A DNA stretch of 64,000 nt from Mariniflexile gromovii. GTDB taxonomy: Bacteria; Bacteroidota; Bacteroidia; Flavobacteriales; Flavobacteriaceae. Under the pieces are notes generated by a model that did no database searches, was not told where the DNA came from, and saw only the letters and a program-made list of their open reading frames with translations. The stretch is from assembly GCF_017814435.1 (NCBI RefSeq), contig NZ_JAGJCB010000004.1, forward strand, positions 186,001 through 250,000, given 5' to 3'. This document shows positions 43,496 through 52,537 of the stretch, in pieces; within the stretch, counting starts at the first letter, position 1; each line of letters opens with the position of its first letter. The translations under genes and the position numbers were made by a program.

Positions 43496-45148
43496 TTAAA
43501 CTAACATAGTAACAGGGTTTTCAATATATCCTTTCAAAGTTTGAAGGAATTGAGCCCCAGTAGCACCATCAACCGTTCTGTGGTCGCATGCTAAAGACAA
43601 TTTCATAGTGTTTCCAACTACTATTTGTCCGTTTTTAACCACTGGTTTTTCAACAATATTTCCAACAGAAAGAATTGCTGAATTTGGTTGGTTGATAATA
43701 GACGTAAACGTATCGATACCAAACATACCCAAGTTTGAAACCGTAAACGTACTACCTTCCATTTCTGCTGGGGTCAACTTTTTGTTTTTAGCTTTACCAG
43801 CAAGCTCTCTAACGGCAGCACCTATTTGAGGTAAACTTTGCTCGTTTGCAAACTTAACTACTGGCACAACCAATCCGTCTGGAACCGCAACCGCAACCCC
43901 AATATGTACGTGGTTATTTAAACGCATTTTATCTGCGAACCATTGTGAATTTACTTGAGGATGTTGTTTTAAAGCTAAAGCACAAGCCTTAACTACAATA
44001 TCGTTATAAGATATTTTAGTGTCTGGTATGCTATTGAATTGTGTACGGAATGCAATTGCATTTTCCATATCAAACTCAACACTTAAATAATAATGGGGCG
44101 CTGTAAATTTAGAATTTGTTAATGCTTTTGCAATAGCTTTACGCATTTGCGAGTTAGTAACATCTTCAAAATCTTCTTGACCTGCGGGCACAAACTTACC
44201 AACTGATGCACCTGCTGCTGCAGGAACAAAATTCTCAATATCTGTTTTTACAATACGCCCGTTTTCACCCGAACCTTGTACTTGCGATAAGTTAATACCT
44301 TTTTCTTCTGCTATTTTTTTCGCTAATGGAGAAGCAAATAAACGTCCGTTAGTAGAAGTTTTAGCAACAGGTTTAGCCGCTTTTGCTTCTGCCTTAGGCG
44401 CTTCTGCCTTTGTTTCAACTTTAGCTGATGCTTTAGGAGCTTCCTGTTTTGGAGCTTCTTCTTTTTTAGCAGGAGCAGCTGATGCTGAGAAATTAGCGGC
44501 AACACCAGAAACATCGGTTCCTGCAGGCCCTATAATAGCCAATAAAGAATCAACCTTGGCAGATTCCCCTTCTTGCAATCCAATATGTAATAAAGTACCA
44601 GCTTGGAACGATTCAAATTCCATAGTCGCTTTATCGGTTTCAATTTCAGCAAGAATATCACCTTCAGACACTTTGTCGCCTACTTTTTTAAGCCATGTAG
44701 CCACTGTACCTTCTTCCATTGTATCACTTAAACGTGGCATTGTTACAACAATAACACCTTCTGGCAATTCAGTTTTAGCTGGAGTTTCTTCTTTTGCAGG
44801 AGACGCTTCTGCAGTTTCTTTTTTATCAGATGCTTCTTCTTTTGGCTTAGAGGCAGTAGCTTCTTTAGGTGCGTTTCCTCCACCATTTAATAAACCTGAA
44901 ATATCTTCACCTTCTTCACCAATGATGGCTAAAAGCTCATCAACCTTAGTGGTTTCTCCTTCTTGAACTCCAATATGAAGCAATGTACCCTCATGAAACG
45001 ATTCAAATTCCATGGTTGCCTTATCTGTTTCAATTTCAGCTAAAATATCACCTTCACTAATTTTATCACCAACTTTTTTTAACCAGGTAGCGACCGTTCC
45101 TTCTTCCATCGTATCGCTTAAACGCGGCATATTAATAATTTCTGCCAT
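43496..45148 (-). CDS. pdhC: Pyruvate dehydrogenase E2 (dihydrolipoamide acetyltransferase)
   Basis: 550 residues. Two lipoyl domains come first, with lipoylated lysines K43 and K173 in the same D-K-A-T-M-E-F-E-S context; the domains are nearly identical. Ala/Pro/Lys-rich linkers follow, then the E1/E3-binding domain (A-S-P-L-A-K-K-I-A-E-E-K-G-I near 270) and the acetyltransferase core with D-H-R-T-V-D-G near the end. It forms the core of the cytosolic complex that makes acetyl-CoA. It starts three bases after pdhA. Confidence 0.97.
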   Translation of the reverse strand: MAEIINMPRLSDTMEEGTVATWLKKVGDKISEGDILAEIETDKATMEFESFHEGTLLHIGVQEGETTKVDELLAIIGEEGEDISGLLNGGGNAPKEATASKPKEEASDKKETAEASPAKEETPAKTELPEGVIVVTMPRLSDTMEEGTVATWLKKVGDKVSEGDILAEIETDKATMEFESFQAGTLLHIGLQEGESAKVDSLLAIIGPAGTDVSGVAANFSASAAPAKKEEAPKQEAPKASAKVETKAEAPKAEAKAAKPVAKTSTNGRLFASPLAKKIAEEKGINLSQVQGSGENGRIVKTDIENFVPAAAGASVGKFVPAGQEDFEDVTNSQMRKAIAKALTNSKFTAPHYYLSVEFDMENAIAFRTQFNSIPDTKISYNDIVVKACALALKQHPQVNSQWFADKMRLNNHVHIGVAVAVPDGLVVPVVKFANEQSLPQIGAAVRELAGKAKNKKLTPAEMEGSTFTVSNLGMFGIDTFTSIINQPNSAILSVGNIVEKPVVKNGQIVVGNTMKLSLACDHRTVDGATGAQFLQTLKGYIENPVTMLV

Positions 45149-45151
45149 AAC

Positions 45152-46150
45152 TTATATTTTGTGTTTAATAAATGGATAATCTTCTTGTTCGTAAACCATA
45201 TCATAAAGTTGTTGTGGTTCTGGATACGGAGATTCCTCAGCAAATTTTTCACATTCAGCCACTAAATCTTTCACACGTTTATCAATAACTTTAATGTCAT
45301 CTTCAGATGCGTATTTCTTTTCTAGAATAATGTCTTTAACCTGAGTAATTGGGTCAATTTTTTTGTATTCTTCAACTTCGTCTTTTGTTCTATAATGTTG
45401 AGCATCACTCATAGAATGACCTCTATAACGGTATGTTTTCAATTCTAAGAATGTTGGTCCATCACCACGACGCGCACGCTGAATGGCTTCATCAAACGCT
45501 TCTGCTACTTTGATAGGGTTCATACCATCAACAGGACCACATGGCATATTATAACCTAAACCTAATTTCCAAATTTCGGTATGGTTTGCAGTACGCTCTA
45601 CTGATGTTCCCATGGCATATCCGTTGTTTTCACAAACAAATACTACTGGAAGATTCCAAAGCATCGCTAAATTGAATGTTTCGTGAAGCGACCCTTGTCT
45701 TGCAGCACCATCACCAAAGCAACATAAAGTTACCCCATCAACACCGTGATATTTATCACCAAAGGCAATACCAGCACCCAAAGGAATTTGACCACCAACA
45801 ATACCATGACCACCGTAAAAACGGAATTCTTTAGAAAAAATATGCATAGAACCACCCATACCTTTGGAAGTACCTGTTACTTTTCCATATAATTCTGCCA
45901 TAACACGTCTAGGATCTTCTCCCATTCCAATTGGTTGTACGTGATTTCTATAAGCAGTAATCATTTTATCTTTAGTCAAATCCATAGCATGTAAAGCACC
46001 TGCTAAAACAGCTTCTTGACCATTGTATAAATGAAGAAATCCTCTTACTTTTTGTTGAATGTATACCGCAGCTAGTTTATCTTCAAACTTTCTCCAGAAT
46101 AACATGTCTTCGTACCATTTGAGGTATACCTCTTTTGTGATTTTTTGCAT
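45152..46150 (-). CDS. pdhA: Pyruvate dehydrogenase E1 alpha subunit
   Basis: 332 residues, thiamine-diphosphate dependent. The TPP motif reads C-F-G-D-G-A-A-R-Q-G-S through to E-N-N-G-Y-A-M-G-T, and the loop Y-R-G-H-S-M-S-D is the phosphorylation-loop equivalent that gates the active site. The E1 beta gene is not beside it. It is the first gene of pdhA-pdhC with its own well-formed promoter about 120 bases upstream. Confidence 0.97.
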   Translation of the reverse strand: MQKITKEVYLKWYEDMLFWRKFEDKLAAVYIQQKVRGFLHLYNGQEAVLAGALHAMDLTKDKMITAYRNHVQPIGMGEDPRRVMAELYGKVTGTSKGMGGSMHIFSKEFRFYGGHGIVGGQIPLGAGIAFGDKYHGVDGVTLCCFGDGAARQGSLHETFNLAMLWNLPVVFVCENNGYAMGTSVERTANHTEIWKLGLGYNMPCGPVDGMNPIKVAEAFDEAIQRARRGDGPTFLELKTYRYRGHSMSDAQHYRTKDEVEEYKKIDPITQVKDIILEKKYASEDDIKVIDKRVKDLVAECEKFAEESPYPEPQQLYDMVYEQEDYPFIKHKI

Positions 46151-46228
46151 CGATTCCTATTAAATTTTAATTACGTGAAACATCCATAAAAAAATCTTGT
46201 TACCCAAGATATGATTATTTGTATGTAC

Positions 46229-46266
46229 CATGTGTTCATTGAAATAACAAAATTTATTAACACATG
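46229..46266. promoter_or_regulatory. Inverted repeat in the pdhA leader
   Basis: CATGTGTT (46229-46236) and AACACATG (46259-46266) form an 8-bp inverted repeat directly downstream of the predicted transcription start. It could be an operator or an RNA stem. The stretch 46151-46451 otherwise holds the pdhA promoter and no gene. Confidence 0.35.
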
Positions 46267-46271
46267 AAATA

Positions 46272-46301
46272 CAAAAGTAATACATTGTGGCTTATTGCAA
46301 A
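46272..46301 (-). promoter_or_regulatory. Promoter of pdhA-pdhC
   Basis: On the minus strand: TTTG (46301-46298), an 18-base gap, then TACTTTTG (46279-46272). Both boxes match the Bacteroidetes consensus TTTG / TAnnTTTG. The implied leader is about 115 bases. Confidence 0.7.
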
Positions 46302-46451
46302 AATGCAATTCGCTTAAAGTCTAAAAAATATAAAAAAAAACAGCACATTACGTACTTAATTGTTTATTTATCAATTTTTGATAATAAATATTGATGTTTT
46401 AAAGATTTCAAACGTTTAAATAATTCGAAAAACTATGAAAATCGCAAAATA

Positions 46452-46934
46452 TTACAATACAGATTTATCAAAAACTAAGGGCAACAAGTTTGCTAAGGAA
46501 CCAGATTTTGCAATTTTACCTATTTCACCCATAAAATAAATTTCGATGGGCGAATCTTGCTTCACTTCATATTCTGCAATAGCTTGCCTACAAGCACCAC
46601 AAGGTGGAATAGGATTTGATGTTGGTTTATTTTTTGAAGTTGCTGAAATTGCCATTCGAACCACTTTGGCATTGGGGTATTGGGAACCTGCGTAATAAAT
46701 AGCGGTACGTTCTGCGCACAAACCAGATGGATAAGAAGCATTTTCCTGATTATTGCCTGTGATTATTTCGCCATTATCTAAAAGTATGGCAGCGCCTACA
46801 TTGAAATGGGAGTACGGCGCATAAGCTCTATCTCTAGCTTGAAAAGCTTTTTGCATTAAATGAGCCGCTTCAACAGGAAGTTCTTCTATGTTTTCATAGA
46901 CATATAATGTAGATTCAATTTTTACTTCCTTCAT
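46452..46934 (-). CDS. cdd: Cytidine deaminase
   Basis: 160 residues with the zinc and catalytic motifs C-A-E-R-T-A-I and P-C-G-A-C-R-Q. It deaminates (deoxy)cytidine in pyrimidine salvage. Small homotetrameric type by length. The ATG at 46934 begins M-K-E-V-K-I; a TTG five codons earlier is also open. Confidence 0.96.
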   Translation of the reverse strand: MKEVKIESTLYVYENIEELPVEAAHLMQKAFQARDRAYAPYSHFNVGAAILLDNGEIITGNNQENASYPSGLCAERTAIYYAGSQYPNAKVVRMAISATSKNKPTSNPIPPCGACRQAIAEYEVKQDSPIEIYFMGEIGKIAKSGSLANLLPLVFDKSVL

Positions 46935-46973
46935 ATACTTTCTTTTCAATAAAGTTATAAAACTATTTTAGAC

Positions 46974-47007
46974 AAAAAAACTATTGCGGTTTGCAATAGT
47001 TTTTTTT
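46974..47007 (-). terminator. Terminator of porU-porV
   Basis: A perfect 14-bp stem AAAAAAACTATTGC / GCAATAGTTTTTTT with a five-base loop, about 45 bases after the porV stop codon on the minus strand. Confidence 0.9.
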
Positions 47008-47050
47008 GTGTTCTTTGATTTCACTTTCGGTGTGAAACAACAAGCTTTTA

Positions 47051-48256
47051 TTAATACTCACGGTATGTTCCTGCACCAATATTGAAGGTTAACGAGAAAC
47101 GTAAGGTATTTTCTAATGGACTTTGCACTTTTGATGCTGAAAATAAATAAGATAAATCGATATTTACCACATTAGCCTTAAAACCAGCTCCTAAGGCTAA
47201 AAATTTTCTAGCACCTTTTTCTTCACTTTCATTAAAATAACCTGCTCTAAAGGCAAAAGAGTCTTGATACACATATTCTGCCCCTAAAGACCACGTGAAT
47301 TCTTTTAATTCTTCACTAAAACCATCGGGTGCATCACCAAATGATTGGAACATGCCCGACAAGAAGCCCACGTCTGGATCTTTACCTTTATAGATAACCA
47401 CTTCTTCAGTACCTTCATCATAAACACCATCATCATCCGAATCAACAAAACCATAAATTGGAGGCGTTGGCACCAATAATTTAGTAACCTCAGCTGTTAC
47501 CGCCACTTTATTGTATTGGTCGAAAATAAAATCGAAACCAGCCCCTAAACGCAAATTGGTAGGCTGAAAGTTATCTTCACCACCTTCATCATATTTGAAT
47601 TTAGGCCCAATATTTTGAAGTGCAAACCCCATTCTCCAACGTCCGTTAAAATCGGAATAAGCTTCTTCTTCACTTTGATAATATCCTGAAATATCAACGC
47701 CAAAGGTATTTGCCGCCGAAGTATCTCCACTACCATCGTCTAACCTTAAATCTGAACGCAAATAACGCATGGCAACAGACATAGCGAACTGGTCGCTTAA
47801 TCGTAAGGCATAAGATGCATCAATAGTAAGTTCGTTTGGCCGTTGTATTAAAGCTTCTGAAAATTCATCATTAACAAATTCAATATCACCTAAAGAAAAA
47901 TACTTGAAACTTGCTGCAAACGCACTTCTTTCATCTAAACGATTAAAGTAAGTTACGTTTCCTAAAAATATATCATTAACCAATCTACTTAAATAAGGCG
48001 TATAACTTACAGCAACTCCCGATTGAGTTTCTGAAAATGCATATTTTGATGGATTCCATTGTTGTGAAAACGCATCAACAGAGGTTGCTACACCCATATC
48101 TCCCAAAGAGGCTGCACGGGCATCTGGCGCAATTAGCACAAAAGGAATCCCAGTGGTTATAACTCTTCTTTCTTGACCTGGCAAAGGAATAACTTCTTGC
48201 GCACTTAATTTTGATACAAATACAAATGCTATTAATAGTAATAATTGGTTCTTCAT
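47051..48256 (-). CDS. porV: Type IX secretion outer-membrane protein PorV
   Basis: 401 residues with a signal peptide (1-19). The N-terminal motif I-P-F-V-L-I-A-P-D-A-R-A-A-S-L-G-D-M-G and the FadL-like barrel strands are diagnostic of PorV (LptO). It collects secreted substrates from the translocon and brings them to the PorU sortase. It lies 34 bases downstream of porU, in the order found across gliding Flavobacteriaceae. Confidence 0.97.
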   Translation of the reverse strand: MKNQLLLLIAFVFVSKLSAQEVIPLPGQERRVITTGIPFVLIAPDARAASLGDMGVATSVDAFSQQWNPSKYAFSETQSGVAVSYTPYLSRLVNDIFLGNVTYFNRLDERSAFAASFKYFSLGDIEFVNDEFSEALIQRPNELTIDASYALRLSDQFAMSVAMRYLRSDLRLDDGSGDTSAANTFGVDISGYYQSEEEAYSDFNGRWRMGFALQNIGPKFKYDEGGEDNFQPTNLRLGAGFDFIFDQYNKVAVTAEVTKLLVPTPPIYGFVDSDDDGVYDEGTEEVVIYKGKDPDVGFLSGMFQSFGDAPDGFSEELKEFTWSLGAEYVYQDSFAFRAGYFNESEEKGARKFLALGAGFKANVVNIDLSYLFSASKVQSPLENTLRFSLTFNIGAGTYREY

Positions 48257-48290
48257 GAATTAATTTTTATTTGACAAATATAAATTTTTA

Positions 48291-51200
48291 TTAGAGTATT
48301 ACAAGTTTCTCTATTTTTTCCACTTTTTTATTCAGAAAGTCAGATTGTACGGTTAGTTTATAAATATAAACCCCTTTACCTATTCTATCTCCAAAGTCGT
48401 CTCGACCATCCCAAACAATATCCCTGGACAACGAACTATTGGTTATAGCGCCTCCAGATGTTTGCCCGTTTAAGGTTCTAACCAGTTTACCCGAAACAGT
48501 GAATATCTGTATAGAAACGTTTAAAGGTGCCGAACTATTGTGGTTAAACCAAAATTCGGTATAATTTACGAACGGATTTGGGTAATTTAGGACGTTGTTT
48601 ATTTGCAAAACCTCATCTTTATCGTACACAATAAATTGAATTTCAGCTATTGAGGAATTATTATACACGTCCCAAGCTTTAATGGTTAAGGTATGCAAAC
48701 CGGGTTCTAAATCTCTAAACGGGAAACTTACCACACCTTTTTGGTAATTATCCACTTCGGTTTGGTAATAATCGTTTAATATATAAGGATTCGTTTCATC
48801 TCCATCTAAAATAGCTACGATATCGTGCCCCACGCCACTTGCAGTATTGATACCATTTGCATCTTCCAATTTTGCCAATAAAGTAGGCGATTCATTGGTA
48901 ATACCACCAGACACGAAGTTCTCATCATTCATATAAAGCGTAATAACGGGCCCTATATTATCCTCTTCGGCATTATTATTTAACCCACCTATTTTAACAG
49001 TGTTTACGCTTGCTCCTGCTTGATCGTCCAACAAAGCTTCATTTTCTGAATAAAAACTTACTTTTCCAAAGCCAACGGGAATACTAATATCTTTTGGCAC
49101 TACAAAATCGAATTCAAACAGACCATTTTTAACCGATGCTTGCCCTCTAAAAATAATTTCACCAAGGGTTTTAAAATCAAGCTTCACCAATTGGCCATTT
49201 GAAGTAGTTCCATCGTTGGCTAATGTTTGTCTATCAATATCTTTATCATAAATAGTTACTGAAAGCTTACCATTATAATTCGTGAGCAAATTTCCTGAAA
49301 TATCGGTTACTTCTCCAGCCAATTTTACATAGCTTAAGGCTTTTAAAGTATCGGTTGATTGTGTAATAGGAACGTCGTTAATTTTTGTAAGTTGAATATT
49401 TGGTTTCGGAAATGCCAATTTCATGGCAGGGTCTCCTATGAAAAAGATGAGTCGGTTTTGACTTTGACTAGCTAATGAAGGGTTATTTTTTGTTAACCTT
49501 AGTGCTTCTGCCATTGAGGGGTACTCATAATCTTCATAGTCATCATCATCACTATATGAAAACAGATACTGCCCTAATAGATTATTAAACGAAATAGCAA
49601 AATTCACAAATATTTGTCTCGTAGTAGTAATTAATCCAATGGCACCTGCTTGTTTACTCCAATAGGTAAATTCACCCGCAGTCTCTCTATATGGATTATC
49701 AAATTTTGTAAACTCGCATGTTACGGTTACAAAGCAGTTAAACTTATTATAATTACGGAACCCTTCTATATCTGGCTTTAATAAAATACGCTCTTGGGCC
49801 AACCCATCTTCACCACCATGACCAAAATAATTCACTACCAACGCACCATTATCGATAGCATTTACAAACTCGGTAGTCACCTGCGGATATCTATTCCCAC
49901 CCGCTGAAGTTTCTTGTTTGTAAGCATCTGAATGGATTTTTACCACATTCATAAAAGGTTTGTTCTCGGTAACCAAATTACCCACATTATCGGTAGTTTC
50001 TTGCAATGTTCCTTCCCAGTCTTTATCAACATCATCAGAAACAACTACAAAATTATTGCGCCAACTTCCAAAGGATGCTTTTGCATAATACGATTCTACT
50101 TTATCCACCAATTCTTTGGCACGTTGTGGTGTATCAGCTAAAACCCTACCCACAGCCACATCCAATCTATCGCTTGATGCCATGGTACCCTCGTTGGCAT
50201 CCATCATACCATAAAAATCGTCAGAAACAAATGAACTTGTTAAATTAAAGCTACTAAAAGAATGCCATGAAGGCACTATATTGGTGTTATTAGGCACTCT
50301 ATTTTTATAATCGAATGAACCATCGCCAAATAAGCACAGGTATTTTATTCTTTTCTCTGGTGAACTTGCATTATCATATACATATTTCACCAAATTTCTT
50401 ATGGCCCCTATATCTTGATTGCCCGTACTGAATTCATTATAAATTTCGTCTAAACCGTAAACTTTCACATTCAAGCTGTATTGGTTTCTATTTATCTGCG
50501 CCAATCGTTCTGCTTGTGTAAGCATATTATCGGGTGCTACAATAATATAATCAACATCTTGAAATTCACCTTGATTATTTAAAAACACCGTACCCTTTAT
50601 ATTCTGATTGCTTAATGTTGTTTTTGAATCGAATTTAGGTTCGAAATAATCTTGGGACGTTACGGCTACATAGGTTTTTAAAACCCCCATTGCTGCAGTA
50701 AAACTTAAACTTGAAGAAGCGTTTGTATTTAAAGTATTCGATACATTATAAATATCGGTTACATCCCAAACCTCTGAAATCTGTGATGCATTAGTAATAA
50801 CATATTGACCAATACCGGATGCCGATGACACGGAACTATTTTTAAATTGGAATTGCTTATTATTAAAATTTAGAGCCCGAGTTGCCTCAATAGAAATAAA
50901 ATCCAAATACCCTAAAGCACTTGGGTTCCCTTGCTTGTCGTAATTTAAACCTACAGCTATTTTAGGTGTGGTAACAGTAACCGTGTTATTATAAACAGAT
51001 TCACTTGCCAAACTGGGGCTTGAAGCTCCCGCCATAGAGAGTGTAGATATCGCAGCACCATTCACCGTAAGTTTCATTGAAGTTTGCGTTGTTGAAGCTG
51101 CTGCTACATAAACCTTTAACCGAACAGGTATTGTGGTTACTAAATCTGGAAAATCAAAATTAAATGTTTTGTTGGTACTAACATCAAATCGGTTTCCAAA

Positions 51201-52175
51201 CCAACGTCTTCCTAAAAAGGCGATGTTGTATTGATCGACTTCATGAAACTTGTAATCTTCAAACGTATTAATTACTAAATCGACATTGCCAATGGGCTGT
51301 ACAAATGGTTGAATGCGCTTTCCTGCACCAGAACTAACATTTATGTAATAATAAGTTTTATCAGTATAACAATTAATATTGGTAATACTTTCAGCATTGT
51401 AACCCTTAGGTCCTTGAGCGTAAAATAAAATATAATCCTCATTGTTAAAAACACCATCTGCTTCACCAATAAATTTGATAGCATTTTCTTGAACATCAAA
51501 AGGATAGGCAATGGCATTGGAATAAGGTATCATGCTTCCTCCATTACCATATACCTTAATGGTTCTGGGGTCTACATCATTCACTTTCACACCCAAACGC
51601 TGTAAAAAACTTTTCGACAACTTGAAAACACCCGTTGTATCTACATAAAACCGAAACCACTCCCCTGTACTCAACACAGAGTTTGTAACGGCATTTGTGT
51701 TACTTATTTTATTTAATGAAGAAATTCTGTTGGAACTACCACCTGTTAAATAATTAATTTGAAAAGAGGTTACTTTTTTAAAAGAACCATTTGGTTCCTT
51801 AACAATAGGCGATAATTGAAAAACAGCAAATTGTTCATCTCTTGCTGAAGCGTTTTTTAAACTGAATGTTAATTGACTTGGAATGGTATTAACATCCAAA
51901 TCCTTTAATTCATTCTTAGAAATAGATGCGTACGAAACATTACTTACTGCAACTGAAGATTCGTTTACGGCATTTGAAATAGCCCATTGTGCAACAAACT
52001 GCAAACCATCATCAAAACTAAAACTGAAATGCTCTTTGTTAAACGACGGAATTTCTAAAGTATAAGTACCATCGGAAATCTTTTGAGAAGACTCCCAATT
52101 AACCGTAAACTTTTGTTGTTGCGCAAACACGACAGAACAACTAATACATAGTAAAAGTAAAATTTTCTCTTTCAT
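48291..52175 (-). CDS. porU: Type IX secretion sortase PorU (C25 family)
   Basis: 1294 residues. The signal peptide is at 1-18. The gingipain-like C25 domain carries the catalytic dyad H786 (F-G-H-G-G-E-D) and C820 (V-T-V-T-C-E-F). Ig-like domains follow, and the last 90 residues form a sorting-type domain with Y-P-N-P-F and G-V-Y-I-Y-K, which PorU is known to keep uncleaved. It removes sorting tails from substrates at the outer membrane and links them to A-LPS. Substrates in this window include the M64 peptidase and the 165-aa protein. Confidence 0.97.
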   Translation of the reverse strand: MKEKILLLLCISCSVVFAQQQKFTVNWESSQKISDGTYTLEIPSFNKEHFSFSFDDGLQFVAQWAISNAVNESSVAVSNVSYASISKNELKDLDVNTIPSQLTFSLKNASARDEQFAVFQLSPIVKEPNGSFKKVTSFQINYLTGGSSNRISSLNKISNTNAVTNSVLSTGEWFRFYVDTTGVFKLSKSFLQRLGVKVNDVDPRTIKVYGNGGSMIPYSNAIAYPFDVQENAIKFIGEADGVFNNEDYILFYAQGPKGYNAESITNINCYTDKTYYYINVSSGAGKRIQPFVQPIGNVDLVINTFEDYKFHEVDQYNIAFLGRRWFGNRFDVSTNKTFNFDFPDLVTTIPVRLKVYVAAASTTQTSMKLTVNGAAISTLSMAGASSPSLASESVYNNTVTVTTPKIAVGLNYDKQGNPSALGYLDFISIEATRALNFNNKQFQFKNSSVSSASGIGQYVITNASQISEVWDVTDIYNVSNTLNTNASSSLSFTAAMGVLKTYVAVTSQDYFEPKFDSKTTLSNQNIKGTVFLNNQGEFQDVDYIIVAPDNMLTQAERLAQINRNQYSLNVKVYGLDEIYNEFSTGNQDIGAIRNLVKYVYDNASSPEKRIKYLCLFGDGSFDYKNRVPNNTNIVPSWHSFSSFNLTSSFVSDDFYGMMDANEGTMASSDRLDVAVGRVLADTPQRAKELVDKVESYYAKASFGSWRNNFVVVSDDVDKDWEGTLQETTDNVGNLVTENKPFMNVVKIHSDAYKQETSAGGNRYPQVTTEFVNAIDNGALVVNYFGHGGEDGLAQERILLKPDIEGFRNYNKFNCFVTVTCEFTKFDNPYRETAGEFTYWSKQAGAIGLITTTRQIFVNFAISFNNLLGQYLFSYSDDDDYEDYEYPSMAEALRLTKNNPSLASQSQNRLIFFIGDPAMKLAFPKPNIQLTKINDVPITQSTDTLKALSYVKLAGEVTDISGNLLTNYNGKLSVTIYDKDIDRQTLANDGTTSNGQLVKLDFKTLGEIIFRGQASVKNGLFEFDFVVPKDISIPVGFGKVSFYSENEALLDDQAGASVNTVKIGGLNNNAEEDNIGPVITLYMNDENFVSGGITNESPTLLAKLEDANGINTASGVGHDIVAILDGDETNPYILNDYYQTEVDNYQKGVVSFPFRDLEPGLHTLTIKAWDVYNNSSIAEIQFIVYDKDEVLQINNVLNYPNPFVNYTEFWFNHNSSAPLNVSIQIFTVSGKLVRTLNGQTSGGAITNSSLSRDIVWDGRDDFGDRIGKGVYIYKLTVQSDFLNKKVEKIEKLVIL

Positions 52176-52240
52176 GTGTTTAAATCTATTGCATTACAAT
52201 GGACACATGGCACATCCATATAATTATTTTCCATAGGCCT

Positions 52241-52270
52241 CAAATTTAGTTATGGATGTTTCATTGCTAA
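52241..52270 (-). promoter_or_regulatory. Candidate promoter of porU-porV
   Basis: On the minus strand TTAG (52270-52267), an 18-base gap, then TAAATTTG (52248-52241): one mismatch in the -33 box and a perfect -7 box. A second -7-like box, TATTTTTG, is at 52335-52328 without a partner. The 362-base gap 52176-52537 holds these and the gldJ upstream region; I see no gene in it. Confidence 0.5.
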
Positions 52271-52537
52271 AATAACGTCTTTACAGTCGTGTTATTATTA
52301 AAAAAATAACAAAATGTAGAACCAATGCAAAAATACAATAATAAATTAGTAAATCGCACGTTAATATATTTCAAACGACCTATGAAAAGTGGTAAAAAAC
52401 AACAAAAACATCGTTGTAATGACCTAAAAATAGGGTGAAATACACTTTTTTTTAGATAAAATGAAAAAAATAGCTTGTGGTGTTCGGTTTAATTCTTATA
52501 TTGCACCACCAAAAATATTATTAGCTTACTTAAACGT

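Noticed and set aside
43496-45148. Recent gene conversion between the two lipoyl domains of PdhC
   Set aside because: The domains are nearly identical in protein but differ at many third codon positions, so long-standing purifying selection is enough to explain it.
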